In this document: piece by piece, positions 17,490-25,907 of the stretch | Numbering within the stretch: the stretch's first letter is position 1 | Layout: each line of letters opens with the position of its first letter | DNA from: an uncultured Sphingomonadaceae bacterium | GTDB lineage: Bacteria > Pseudomonadota > Alphaproteobacteria > Sphingomonadales > Sphingomonadaceae | Length of the DNA stretch: 37,279 nt | Direction: 5' to 3' | NCBI GenBank assembly: GCA_937873035.1 | Contig: CALMVA010000033.1 | Span: forward strand, 1-37,279 | The notes under the pieces: model-generated | Seen by the model: only the letters and a program-made list of their open reading frames with translations | Databases searched by the model: none | Told to the model about the DNA's origin: nothing | Program-made: the position numbers and the translations under genes

Positions 17490-18412
17490 ATCCCCAGAAT
17501 GACCCTTGCAGCCTCGCAGTCCCGTGCGATCTGCTCTATCAAATCATCCAGACTGTCAAACTTTTTCTCTGGGCGAAGAAAGTGAACAAACTCGATTTCC
17601 AAAGTCTTACCGTAAAGGTCTTCTTTGAAATCAAAGAAATGTGGCTCAAGTATTTCCTTGGGCGGATCAAAGCTGGGACGGATGCCGATGTTTGCCGCGC
17701 CATCAACCCGGCGGCCATCGTGGAGAAGGCCGCGCACCGCATAGATGCCGTAAAGTGGGCGCAAGTAACTGCCCATATCGATATTGGCGGTGGGAAAACC
17801 CAATTTGCGACCGTTCTTGTCGCCATGCATTACGGGCCCCTCCACCGCGAAAGGCCGTGTCAGCAGGCGCGTCGCCGTTTCGCAATCGCCCGCCTGCAAG
17901 GCCTCGCGGATGCGGCTTGATGAAATCGCGCCATTCGCATCGCACACGGGCCCCACTGCCTCGCAGCTGATGCCCAGCGCCGTGCCAAGCGCGCGCAGCA
18001 CGGAAATGTTGCCGCCCCGGCCTTTGCCAAAGGTGAAGTCCTCCCCTGTGACGACGCCTGTTACGCCAAGATGCCCGCCCAGCCAGCGCGTCACGAAATC
18101 ATCGGCGGTCACGCTTGCAAGCTCTGCGCCGAAGGAAAAGACGACCATCGCGTCAACGCCCATTTCGGCCAGATAGCGTTGCCGCTGGTCGAGCGTCGTC
18201 AGCCGGAAAGGGGCGGCATCGGGCTGGAAGTGCCGCACCGGATGCGGATCGAAGGTGGCAACGAGCGTTGGCACGCCGCGCGCGCGCGCAATCTCCAGCG
18301 CGCGCCCGATCACGGCCTGATGCCCGGCGTGAACGCCGTCAAAATTGCCCAGCGCGACAATGCCGCCGCGAAAGGCCTCTGGGATCGGCGCGTTGCCGTT
18401 GAGACGCTGCAT
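17471..18412 (-). CDS. ribF: Bifunctional riboflavin kinase / FAD synthetase
   Basis: Converts riboflavin to FMN and then FAD. The 313 residues match the family. The N-terminal nucleotidyltransferase domain has ALGNFDGVHAGHQAVI, TGEDFTFGKGRGGN and SSSRIREAL. The C-terminal kinase domain has GDKNGRKLGFPTANI, then GIYAVRG and EPHFFDFKEDLYGKTLEIEF. The last 150 bases of the gene are strikingly AT-rich for this window (33 % GC by hand count in 17581-17640), with AAA and TTT codons preferred. The protein remains full length. The start (MQRLNGNAPIPEAFRGG) lies 23 bases after the dipeptidase stop. ribF next to ileS-lspA is a common proteobacterial order. Confidence 0.96.
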   Translation of the reverse strand: MQRLNGNAPIPEAFRGGIVALGNFDGVHAGHQAVIGRALEIARARGVPTLVATFDPHPVRHFQPDAAPFRLTTLDQRQRYLAEMGVDAMVVFSFGAELASVTADDFVTRWLGGHLGVTGVVTGEDFTFGKGRGGNISVLRALGTALGISCEAVGPVCDANGAISSSRIREALQAGDCETATRLLTRPFAVEGPVMHGDKNGRKLGFPTANIDMGSYLRPLYGIYAVRGLLHDGRRVDGAANIGIRPSFDPPKEILEPHFFDFKEDLYGKTLEIEFVHFLRPEKKFDSLDDLIEQIARDCEAARVILGICPSGD

Positions 18413-18435
18413 GGTCTGCTGGCTATATGGAGCGG

Positions 18436-19602
18436 TTAGCGCGGCGGCAATACCGCCTTGAGCACCCGCAATGCGTTGAGGCCCATCACCTTGCGGATTT
18501 CCGCGTCGCTAAAGCCTTCATCAATCAGCGCCTGTGTTACATGGGCAAGCCCCGCCGTATCGAAGGGGGTTGTCGTTGCGCCATCAAAGTCAGAGCCGAG
18601 GCCAACATAATCGATGCCCACAAGATCGCGGACATGGCGAATGGCCTTCGCAATGGCGCGCGGATCGGTGGAGCAGATCGCCGCATCCCAATAGCCAATG
18701 CCAATGACGCCGCCGGTGCGCGCGACGCCGCGAATCTCGGCATCGGTGAGGTTGCGGTTGACCTTGCACGTTGCCTGCACGCCGCCATGGCTGGAGACGA
18801 CCGGGCGCCTGGCGCGTGCCAGTATCTCGGCGACCGCCTTGTGGCTGGAATGGGCGATGTCGACGACCATGCCTCTGGCCTCCATGTCGGCGAGTATCTG
18901 GCGGCCAAGCGACGTCAACCCGCCCTTCTTTTCGCCGTGCATCGAGCCGGCGACTTCATTGTCAAAGAAGTGCGCAAAGCCCGCCATGCGGAATCCTGCC
19001 TTGTAGAGCACATCCAGATTGGCGCGCTTGCCCTCCAGATTCTGCAAGCCTTCGATGGAAAGGAGCGCGCCCACCGGCACGGCCTTGCCGCCAGCGCGGG
19101 CGGTCACCAGCCTGTCCAGGTCTGCGCCTGTGCGCACGATCATCAGCCGGCCATGCCCGGCGGCTTCGGCGCGTTTCAGCTTTGCTGCGTGCCACAGCGA
19201 ACGTTCCAGCAGCGAGGTCCATGTGCGGGGTGGCTGGAGCTGGCCGATGGCAAGGGCGGTGATATTGTCGGTATCGGCGCTATTGGCGTCATAATTCTGG
19301 CCACGCGGCGTTTTGGTGACGGAGGAGAAGACCTGAAGGCCAACATGGCCCGCCTCAAGCCGGGGCAGATCGATATGGCCGCGGTCCGCCTTGTCGAGCA
19401 GGTTGCGCTTCCACATCAGCGTGTCGCCATGCGTATCGACGATGAACAGCGTCTTGTGCAAGGCTTGCGCCCGCGCGCCGACCGTCTGGCTGGTTGGCAC
19501 CAGCCTGTTCATCGATTCTTCCGCCAGCTTTGGCGAGAACAGGAAAAACGCAGCGGCTGCCAGAACCAGCAGCAGCGCAAGGCCACCCAGAAAACGACGC
19601 AT
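18436..19602 (-). CDS. Membrane dipeptidase, M19 family (renal dipeptidase-like)
   Basis: A zinc dipeptidase of 388 residues. A hydrophobic N-terminal segment (residues 4-23, LGGLALLLVLAAAAFFLFSP) acts as signal or anchor, placing the enzyme at the outer face of the inner membrane. The M19 pattern is clear: FIVDTHGDTLMW (His-x-Asp metal ligands), LSIEGLQNLEG (bridging Glu), VVDIAHSS and VSSHGGV (His ligands), and GLGSDFDGATTTP (Asp). Known relatives split dipeptides, including ones with D-residues. It begins at 19602 with a one-base overlap (TAATG) with the folA stop, so it is translationally coupled to folA, although no metabolic link is obvious. Confidence 0.94.
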   Translation of the reverse strand: MRRFLGGLALLLVLAAAAFFLFSPKLAEESMNRLVPTSQTVGARAQALHKTLFIVDTHGDTLMWKRNLLDKADRGHIDLPRLEAGHVGLQVFSSVTKTPRGQNYDANSADTDNITALAIGQLQPPRTWTSLLERSLWHAAKLKRAEAAGHGRLMIVRTGADLDRLVTARAGGKAVPVGALLSIEGLQNLEGKRANLDVLYKAGFRMAGFAHFFDNEVAGSMHGEKKGGLTSLGRQILADMEARGMVVDIAHSSHKAVAEILARARRPVVSSHGGVQATCKVNRNLTDAEIRGVARTGGVIGIGYWDAAICSTDPRAIAKAIRHVRDLVGIDYVGLGSDFDGATTTPFDTAGLAHVTQALIDEGFSDAEIRKVMGLNALRVLKAVLPPR

Positions 19603-20090
19603 TACCCTCTCCGTTTCAGCGTCACGAAATCATAAGCGGGGCGTTCACCCTCGGCCGGATGGGCTTCGCGCGCGACCTCGGCCCATTCGGGGCCAAAGGG
19701 GTCGAGCCGCGTATCACCCGTAACGTCCATATGGACTTCGGTTATCTCGATGCGGTCGGCGCGCGGCAGGAACAGGCGGTAGATTTCTGCCCCGCCAATC
19801 ACCGAGACGTGCGGCGCATTGGCAACGCGCATCGCTTCATCCAGATCATGGACCGCCTCGGCGCCCTCTTCTTCCCAGTCGGCGTCGCGTGTCAGCACGA
19901 TGTGGCGACGATCCGGCAGCAGGCCGGGCAGACTGTCAAACGTCTTGCGGCCCATAATCATCGGCACGCCCATGGTGAGCTGCTTGAAACGCCGCAGATC
20001 GGCGGGCAGTGACCAGGGCAGCTTGCCGTCCACGCCGATCACGCCGTTGTCAGCGCGCGCGACGATCAAGACGATTTCGGGATGATTCAT
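19602..20090 (-). CDS. folA: Dihydrofolate reductase
   Basis: Reduces dihydrofolate to tetrahydrofolate with NADPH, regenerating what ThyA oxidises. The 162 residues are standard. Motifs: [30 protein letters not shown] with the family's WSLP (usually WHLP), then [41 protein letters not shown] and the DP motif near the end. It is the trimethoprim target in bacteria. It overlaps thyA by 4 bases (ATGA), the usual pair. The WSLP variant puts Ser where many enzymes have His, which is outside the active site proper. Confidence 0.96.
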   Translation of the reverse strand: MNHPEIVLIVARADNGVIGVDGKLPWSLPADLRRFKQLTMGVPMIMGRKTFDSLPGLLPDRRHIVLTRDADWEEEGAEAVHDLDEAMRVANAPHVSVIGGAEIYRLFLPRADRIEITEVHMDVTGDTRLDPFGPEWAEVAREAHPAEGERPAYDFVTLKRRG

Positions 20091-20881
20091 ACGGCCACCG
20101 GTGCTGCGATATGGGGGTGGGCCTCATAGCCCTCGATCACGAAATCCTCATAGGCATAGCCATCAATCGCGTCTGGATGCCGCGTGATGGTGAGGCGCGG
20201 AAGCGGCTTGGGCGCGCGCGCCAGCTGTGTGCGGGCCTGCTCCAGATGGTTGGAATACAGATGGCAATCACCGCCGGTCCAGATGAATTCGCCCGGCTCA
20301 AGCCCCGCCTGCTGCGCCAGCATATGCGTGAGGAGTGCATAAGAAGCGATGTTGAAGGGCACGCCCAGAAACACGTCGGCGCTGCGCTGGTAAAGCTGGA
20401 GCGAAAGCTTGCCGCCGCCGACCCATGTCTGGAACAGGCAGTGGCAGGGCGCAAGCGCCATCTGGCCGATTTCACCGGGGTTCCAAGCCGTCACGATCTG
20501 GCGGCGCGAGGCAGGGTTGGTCTTTAACTGCTGCACCAGCTCTGCAATCTGATCGACCGTCTTGCCGTCCGCCGTTTCCCAGCGACGCCATTGCTTGCCG
20601 TAAACCGGGCCAAGATCGCCCTCGTCATCCGCCCATTCATCCCAAATGCTGACCTTGTTGTCCTGCAACCAGCGCACATTGGTGTCGCCGTTCAGAAACC
20701 ACAAAAGCTCGTAGATGATCGAGCGCAAATGCAGCTTCTTGGTGGTGACGAGCGGAAAGCCTTCGGACAGGTCAAAGCGCATCTGGTGGCCGAATACGCT
20801 CAGCGTGCCGGTGCCGGTGCGGTCCTGCTGTTCGACCCCATGGTCGAGAATGCGTTGCATGAGGTCGTGATAGGCGCGCAT
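20087..20881 (-). CDS. thyA: Thymidylate synthase
   Basis: Methylates dUMP to dTMP using methylene-tetrahydrofolate. At 264 residues it equals the E. coli enzyme in length, and the catalytic cysteine falls at C146 (LAPCHCLFQ), the same number as in E. coli. Other family blocks: [32 protein letters not shown], the [12 protein letters not shown] segment, [20 protein letters not shown] and [19 protein letters not shown]. It is the first gene of a compact minus-strand block that runs through folA, dipeptidase and ribF to ileS and lspA. The region 20882-20979, between it and the RadC-like gene, must hold its promoter; no convincing boxes were seen. Confidence 0.98.
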   Translation of the reverse strand: MRAYHDLMQRILDHGVEQQDRTGTGTLSVFGHQMRFDLSEGFPLVTTKKLHLRSIIYELLWFLNGDTNVRWLQDNKVSIWDEWADDEGDLGPVYGKQWRRWETADGKTVDQIAELVQQLKTNPASRRQIVTAWNPGEIGQMALAPCHCLFQTWVGGGKLSLQLYQRSADVFLGVPFNIASYALLTHMLAQQAGLEPGEFIWTGGDCHLYSNHLEQARTQLARAPKPLPRLTITRHPDAIDGYAYEDFVIEGYEAHPHIAAPVAV

Positions 20882-20979
20882 CGGCTACTGCTTATGGCGT
20901 GCCTTTGGGCAGGTGCAATTGAAATCCGCGCCTCGCCTCCATTTTCGCCAGAACTTGCACGAAAGCGGACTGATTTATT

Positions 20980-21412
20980 GTGGCGCGTGCTGCTGAAATG
21001 CGCCAGCAAAACGCCATGCTTGTCCTGCGTGACTTCCAATCGCCGCGCCTATATTCGGATTGCGTGCCCCTTTTTGCGCCCCATCTGGCGGTGTGCGCGG
21101 ACGAGCGGCTGGCCATTGCCTATTTCGGTGCGGATGGTGCGCTGCTCAAGCTGCGGCTGGAAGGAGGAGGTTCTCCGGGCGCTGTCGCCTTTCCGATGCG
21201 TGCGGTGGTTCGCGATGTGCTGGACATGGATGCCGCCGGGATCGTGCTTGCGCACAACCATCCATCCGGGCGGGCGGCACCCAGCGCGTCAGACCGGAAT
21301 GTCACGCGGTCGCTCGCCATGGCGGTCCGCCCGCTCGACGTGCGGCTGCTCGATCATTTCATCTTCGGGGGGGGAAGAGGTGACGAGCTTTCGCGCGCTG
21401 GGTCTGCTTTAG
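20980..21412 (+). pseudogene. RadC-like JAB-domain protein with a frameshift at a G8 run
   Basis: A JAB/MPN metalloprotease-fold protein of the RadC family, of about 144 residues, without the N-terminal helix-hairpin-helix part of full RadC. The HNHPSG motif is present (AGIVLAHNHPSGRAAPSASDRNVTR), with the later Ser and Asp of the zinc site and a plausible catalytic Glu (LRLEGGG). At 21367-21374 eight G residues put the frame out: with seven, the chain would end GGEEVTSFRALGLL and stop at 21412, the normal RadC ending. As read, the frame continues into unrelated sequence to 21975. It may be a sequencing error, a decayed gene or a slippery tract. The start (GTG 20980 or ATG 20998/21016) is uncertain. 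RadC is not firmly tied to repair despite its name. Confidence 0.75.
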
Positions 21413-22116
21413 CGTTTTTTGGCGAGCGCGCAGGGTCGGATGGCTGCTGGCGCGGGGCGTTTTGCACCGGCATCAAAGGCTGCGAAATAACCGCCTGCAA
21501 AGGCGGCCTGCTGAAATTCCACAAGACGGAAGCCCACGGCCTGCATTTCACACTGGAGCAGCAGCGGTGGCGTGCCATGATCGCTCGTCGGCCGGTCTGC
21601 ATCGACAATGATGACCCGCCCGCCCGCTTTCAATGCCGGGTGCAAATGCCACAAAAACTCATAGGGCGAGGCAATCTCATGATACATATGGATCATGAGA
21701 ACGCGGTCAAAGCTCTTGTGCGGGAGCATGGGGTTGCCGGGCTCACCGAGCTTGACGCTCACATTGTCGAGCCGCTCGCGGTTGACGCGCTCGGCGAGTT
21801 TATCGCGCACCGCGGGCACAATGTCCTGCGCGAGCACACGGCCCTTCTTGCCCACACGCTCAGCGAGCCGAATGGTGTAATAGCCCTCGCCCGCGCCAAT
21901 ATCGGCAGCCGTCATGCCGGGGTCGAGCCCTGCAAGATCCATCACCTTGTCGGCCTCGTCCACCCGGTCGCGTGATTCCTCGTTGGACCAGCGGCTGGAA
22001 ATGATGGGCGCGACAGCACGGTCGGCAGGTGGAAATTTGGGCTGCGCTTCGCGCGCCGCGCCGTTGCACCCCCCAAGCAGGAGAAGCGCAAGGGCAAGGG
22101 CGACAGTGCGATGCAT
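21409..22116 (-). CDS. Predicted lipoprotein with a class I SAM-dependent methyltransferase fold
   Basis: A 235-residue protein. The N-terminus MHRTVALALALLLLGGC is a signal peptide with lipobox LGGC, followed by a Rossmann-like methyltransferase domain. Motif I is AADIGAGEGYYTIRLAERVG, motif II DIVP, and later FDRVLMIHMYHEIASPYEFLW and GGRVIIVDADRP. The fold suggests AdoMet binding, yet the signal suggests export, where AdoMet is not expected; relatives of the COG4798 type share this. The start at 22116 gives a 4-base gap after the prfB stop; a longer frame to 22152 overlaps prfB. Its TAA overlaps the stop of the convergent RadC-like gene (TTAG). The substrate is unknown. Confidence 0.85.
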   Translation of the reverse strand: MHRTVALALALLLLGGCNGAAREAQPKFPPADRAVAPIISSRWSNEESRDRVDEADKVMDLAGLDPGMTAADIGAGEGYYTIRLAERVGKKGRVLAQDIVPAVRDKLAERVNRERLDNVSVKLGEPGNPMLPHKSFDRVLMIHMYHEIASPYEFLWHLHPALKAGGRVIIVDADRPTSDHGTPPLLLQCEMQAVGFRLVEFQQAAFAGGYFAAFDAGAKRPAPAAIRPCALAKKR

Positions 22117-22120
22117 GGGA

Positions 22121-23248
22121 TCAGTCAATATCCTCGACGACGACCTTTTCACCCGTCACGCGCTGCGAGAGGGCTGCCGCCATGAATTTGTCGAGATCGC
22201 CATCCAGCACATCGCCCGGCGCGGTTGATGTCACGCCGGTGCGAAGATCCTTCACCAACTGATAGGGCTGGAGAACATAGGAACGAATCTGGTGACCCCA
22301 GCCAATATCGGTCTTGGTGGCGTGCACGGCGTTCGCCTCTGCTTCACGCTTCTGCAATTCGGCTTCGTAAAGGCGCGCTTTGAGCTGCTTCATCGCCTCG
22401 GCACGGTTCTTGTGCTGCGAACGCTGGTTCTGGCAGGCAACGACGATGCCTGTCGGGATATGCGTGATGCGCACGGCCGAGTCAGTCGTGTTGACGTGCT
22501 GGCCACCCGCGCCCGACGCGCGATAGGTGTCGACGCGCAGCTCGCTTTCATTCACCTCGATGTCGATGTCGTCATCAACCACGGGATAGACCCATACGCT
22601 TGAAAAGCTGGTGTGGCGGCGCGCGTTTGAATCATAGGGGCTGATGCGGACAAGGCGGTGGACGCCGCTTTCGGTCTTGGCATAGCCATAGGCGTTCTCG
22701 CCTTTTATCATCAGCGTGGCGGATTTGATGCCCGCCTGTTCGCCGGCGTGATAATCAACCAGCTCGACCTTCATTTTGTGCCGCTCGGCCCAGCGTGTGT
22801 ACATACGCTGGAGCATTTCTGCCCAGTCCTGGCTTTCGGTGCCGCCAGCGCCTGCGTTGATTTCAATATAGGTGTCGTTGCCATCGGCTTCGCCTGCCAG
22901 AAGGGCTGCCACCTTGTCGGTCTCGGCGCGAGCCGCAAGCTCGCCAAGGCTATCCACGGCTTCGTCGGCAAGTGCGGTATCGCCTTCGGCCTCGGCCATT
23001 TCGATGAGTTCAACAGTGTCGTCGCGCTCGCGCTCGATGGCGCGGGTCGCGCTGATCGCGTCATCAAGGCGGCGGCGCTCGCGCATCACGTCCTGCGCGG
23101 CCTTGGGGTCATTCCAGAGCGCCTGATCTTCTACCTTGGCGTTCAGTTCGTCGAGCCGCTTGAGCGCACGGTCCCAATCCAGAAAGCGCCGGAGGAGGGC
23201 AACCGCCTGGTTGATCTGGTCGACATGGGCCTGCGCTTCAGCGCGCAT
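22121..23248 (-). CDS. prfB: Peptide chain release factor 2
   Basis: Reads UGA and UAA stop codons and triggers release of the protein chain. The 375 residues include the GGQ loop (GAGGQHVN) needed for hydrolysis. The region that recognises the stop codon reads [18 protein letters not shown]; the E. coli SPF tripeptide is SPY here, a change I believe is normal in alphaproteobacteria. The E. coli autoregulatory frameshift site is absent: the equivalent point reads TTTCTGGAT (FLD) with no in-frame TGA, and one frame runs from the start. GGAG precedes the ATG at 23248. It follows mrcA by 51 bases, but a terminator lies between, so an own promoter or read-through is needed. Confidence 0.97.
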   Translation of the reverse strand: MRAEAQAHVDQINQAVALLRRFLDWDRALKRLDELNAKVEDQALWNDPKAAQDVMRERRRLDDAISATRAIERERDDTVELIEMAEAEGDTALADEAVDSLGELAARAETDKVAALLAGEADGNDTYIEINAGAGGTESQDWAEMLQRMYTRWAERHKMKVELVDYHAGEQAGIKSATLMIKGENAYGYAKTESGVHRLVRISPYDSNARRHTSFSSVWVYPVVDDDIDIEVNESELRVDTYRASGAGGQHVNTTDSAVRITHIPTGIVVACQNQRSQHKNRAEAMKQLKARLYEAELQKREAEANAVHATKTDIGWGHQIRSYVLQPYQLVKDLRTGVTSTAPGDVLDGDLDKFMAAALSQRVTGEKVVVEDID

Positions 23249-23288
23249 TTCAATTCTCCAATTTCAATATCAAGGGTCTAAATCGCGG

Positions 23289-23316
23289 AAAAAGGCGGGT
23301 TAGTAAATCCCGCCTT
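23289..23316 (-). terminator. Intrinsic terminator overlapping the mrcA stop codon
   Basis: On the minus strand AAGGCGGG, loop ATTTACTAA, CCCGCC, then TTTTT. The stem's left side encodes the last residues of PBP1A (EGGIY) and the TAA stop sits in the loop. The T-run is at 23293-23289. Confidence 0.8.
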
Positions 23317-25849
23317 CTCTTTGCAGGAAGTCGCTATCGCCGCGCTGGCGTCGCTGGGCGTCGCTGGTGCTTGTTGCGGCCTTCTGGTCCTTCTTCGCAT
23401 CCTTTTCCAGCTCATCGCGGCGGATGGTGCGGCGCGGCTCGCTTTCAGGCTTGAAGGCTTCCCAGATGACGGGCGCTTTGGGGTCGCTGGTCGGCCATGC
23501 GCCATAAACGCGCTTGCCTGACGCGCGGTCGATGCGGATCATGCGGATGCCCGGCGGCGCGCGGAAGGGTGTGATCGGCATATTCGCCATGGCTTTGGTT
23601 GCGAACGCCTTGAAGATCGGCACGGCATAGGTGCTGCCCTGCACATAACCGCCCATCGAGCGCGGCTGGTCAAAGCCCATATAAAGCCCGGCGACCAGAT
23701 CGGGCGAGCCGCCAACAAACCACACATTGGTCGGGCCTGTTGTGGTGCCCGTTTTGCCGAACAGCGGCCGGTTCATGTCACGCAACTGAACGGCGGTGCC
23801 GCGCTGGACGACGCCTTCTAGCATATGGACGACCTGATAGGCCGTCAGCGGGTCCATGACTTGCTTGGTGCGGGCGGGCGGGCGCGGCATCGGCTGGCCG
23901 TTCCAGTCGGGCGCGCGGCAGCCATCGCAGCGGCGGTTGTCGGCGCGGAAGCGCACCTTGCCGTCACGGTCCTGCACAAAGTCGATGAGCGTCGGGCGAC
24001 GTTCCCGCCCGTTTGAGGCAAGGATCGAATAGGCGTTGACCATGTTGAGCACGGTGGTTTCGCCAGCCCCCAGCGCAATCGAGAGCACGGCCGGGTAAGT
24101 CTGGCCCGGCGCGCTGATGCCCACGGCCTGCGCCATCTTCACCACGCGCTCCATGCCCGTTTGCGAGGCGGCACGCACCGTCATCAGATTGCGCGATTGC
24201 TCCAGCCCCCAGCGCATCGTGTGCGGGCCAGAGCCGCCGCCATCAAAGTTGCGGAAGCACTTCCGCCCCAGCTTGGCGGACTGATAGACGCAGAAAGGCC
24301 CGTCGATGATGATTTCGGCAGGCGTCATCCCGCCATCAAGGGCGGCGGCATAGACAAAGGGTTTGAACGAGGAGCCCGGCTGGCGCTTGGCCTGTGTCGC
24401 GCGGTTATAAGAGGCGAGGCGAACGTCAAACCCACCCTGCATCGCCATGACGCGGCCTGTGTGCGGGTCTTGCACCACCATGCCGCCCGACACTTCGGGG
24501 ATGGAGCGCAGCACATAGGCATTGCCCTCACGCTTTACCGCAATCACGTCGCCCGCTTTCAGCAGGTTGAAGGCCGCTGTCGCCGTGCCGCGCCGGGGCA
24601 TGGCCGCGCCCGAAGCGGGGAGAACCCCTGTCGATCCATCGGCAAAGCCCAGCCGCGCTTCCGCGCCCGCCCGACCGAGCACAACCCCGATCCGCCATTC
24701 TGGGTAGCCCGCGCCCAAATTCTGCGCGGCCAGTCGCTGCGCCCAGCCGGGCCCGGGGTCAATCGTCGCCACGGGGCCACGCCAGCCCTTGCCGCTGTCA
24801 TAACGCACCAGCCCATCGCGCAGCGCCTGTTCTGCATAACGCTGGTAATCGGGGTTGAGCGAGGTGCGCACCCAGAGCCCGCCATCATAGACCGAATAGG
24901 GGCCAGCCTTGGACGTTTCGCCAAATTTCTCGATCAGCTCGCGGCGGACTTCCTCAAGAAAATAGCCGCCCATATTGAGATTGGGGCCAGCCGCGCCGCG
25001 CGGCAAAAGGCCCAGCGGCGCCGCCATTGCCGCGTCATATTGCGCCCTTGAGATGAACTCGTTCTTGAGCATCTCGCCCAGCACATAGTTGCGGCGCGCC
25101 ATCGCCTTGCCCGCATATTTGTCTCGCCCATAGGTTTCAGGCGCCTTGGGCAGAATGGCGAGGAAGGCCATTTCGCTCAGCGAGAGATCGGCCACGTCCT
25201 TGTTGAAATAGGCGCGCGCCGCCGCCTGCACGCCAAAGCTGTTCCGCCCCAGCGGAATCTGGTTGAGGTAAAGCTCCAGAATCTGCTGCTTGGTCAGCAC
25301 CGATTCGATGCGCCGGGCAAGGATGGCTTCCTTCACCTTGCGCGTGATCGAATATTCATTGCCGAGCAGCAGGTTCTTGGCGACCTGTTGCGTGATGGTG
25401 GAGCCGCCACGCGCACGCTCGCCGGAGCCAAGCTTGCTCACATAATCGACCACCGCCCCCGCAAGCCCCGGAAAGTCGATGCCGCCATGTTCAAAGAAGG
25501 TCTTGTCTTCTGCGGCCAGAAAGGCGTCCACCAGCAGCGGAGGATATTCATCATAGCGCAATTGCACGCGGCGTTCGCGGGCATAGCTGTGCACCGGCTC
25601 ACCATCGAGGCTGCGCACATAGGTGGGCAGCGGCGGCTGATAGGTCAGCAGCGATTCTGCCGAGGGAAGGTTGCGTCCGAAAACAAGCCAGATGGCGACA
25701 TAGCCGAGCACCAATACACCAAGCGCACGGACGGCCAGCCGGAAGCGCGGCTTTTCGTAATTGGTGCGGAACCAGGCAAGCGCACTGCTGGCTTGGCGAC
25801 GGAGTCGCAGCGGCAGAGGCGATGCTTCGGCTGGGACTTCATCGGCCAT
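23300..25849 (-). CDS. mrcA: Penicillin-binding protein 1A (bifunctional transglycosylase/transpeptidase)
   Basis: Builds and cross-links peptidoglycan at the inner membrane, 849 residues. There is one membrane anchor near residues 41-60 (LAVRALGVLVLGYVAIWLVF). The GT51 glycosyltransferase domain follows with EDKTFFEHGGID, RGGSTITQQVAKNLLLG and a YLNQIPLGRNSFGVQAAARAYF stretch. An OB-like domain links to the transpeptidase, which has the active serine in SSFK (PGSSFKPFVYAAAL), SRN (EQSRNLMTV) and KTGTT. The C-terminus is charged and probably disordered. Downstream of the amidase gene with 58 bases between, so two cell-wall genes are likely co-transcribed. The stop codon lies in a terminator loop. 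Confidence 0.96.
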   Translation of the reverse strand: MADEVPAEASPLPLRLRRQASSALAWFRTNYEKPRFRLAVRALGVLVLGYVAIWLVFGRNLPSAESLLTYQPPLPTYVRSLDGEPVHSYARERRVQLRYDEYPPLLVDAFLAAEDKTFFEHGGIDFPGLAGAVVDYVSKLGSGERARGGSTITQQVAKNLLLGNEYSITRKVKEAILARRIESVLTKQQILELYLNQIPLGRNSFGVQAAARAYFNKDVADLSLSEMAFLAILPKAPETYGRDKYAGKAMARRNYVLGEMLKNEFISRAQYDAAMAAPLGLLPRGAAGPNLNMGGYFLEEVRRELIEKFGETSKAGPYSVYDGGLWVRTSLNPDYQRYAEQALRDGLVRYDSGKGWRGPVATIDPGPGWAQRLAAQNLGAGYPEWRIGVVLGRAGAEARLGFADGSTGVLPASGAAMPRRGTATAAFNLLKAGDVIAVKREGNAYVLRSIPEVSGGMVVQDPHTGRVMAMQGGFDVRLASYNRATQAKRQPGSSFKPFVYAAALDGGMTPAEIIIDGPFCVYQSAKLGRKCFRNFDGGGSGPHTMRWGLEQSRNLMTVRAASQTGMERVVKMAQAVGISAPGQTYPAVLSIALGAGETTVLNMVNAYSILASNGRERRPTLIDFVQDRDGKVRFRADNRRCDGCRAPDWNGQPMPRPPARTKQVMDPLTAYQVVHMLEGVVQRGTAVQLRDMNRPLFGKTGTTTGPTNVWFVGGSPDLVAGLYMGFDQPRSMGGYVQGSTYAVPIFKAFATKAMANMPITPFRAPPGIRMIRIDRASGKRVYGAWPTSDPKAPVIWEAFKPESEPRRTIRRDELEKDAKKDQKAATSTSDAQRRQRGDSDFLQREGGIY

Positions 25850-25907
25850 GAGGCGCGCATCTAGCCTGAAACATTGGGGGTGGGAACCGCTTTTGCATGG
25901 CCAGGCT

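Noticed and set aside
20980..21975. A 331-residue protein continuing from the RadC-like gene
   Set aside because: After the G8 run the frame reads the complement of the methyltransferase and has no homology-like features; the true end is the out-of-frame SFRALGLL tail at 21412.
22121..23248. Programmed frameshift in prfB
   Set aside because: The site equivalent to the E. coli shift reads CTG GAT with no in-frame TGA, and a single frame covers the whole protein.
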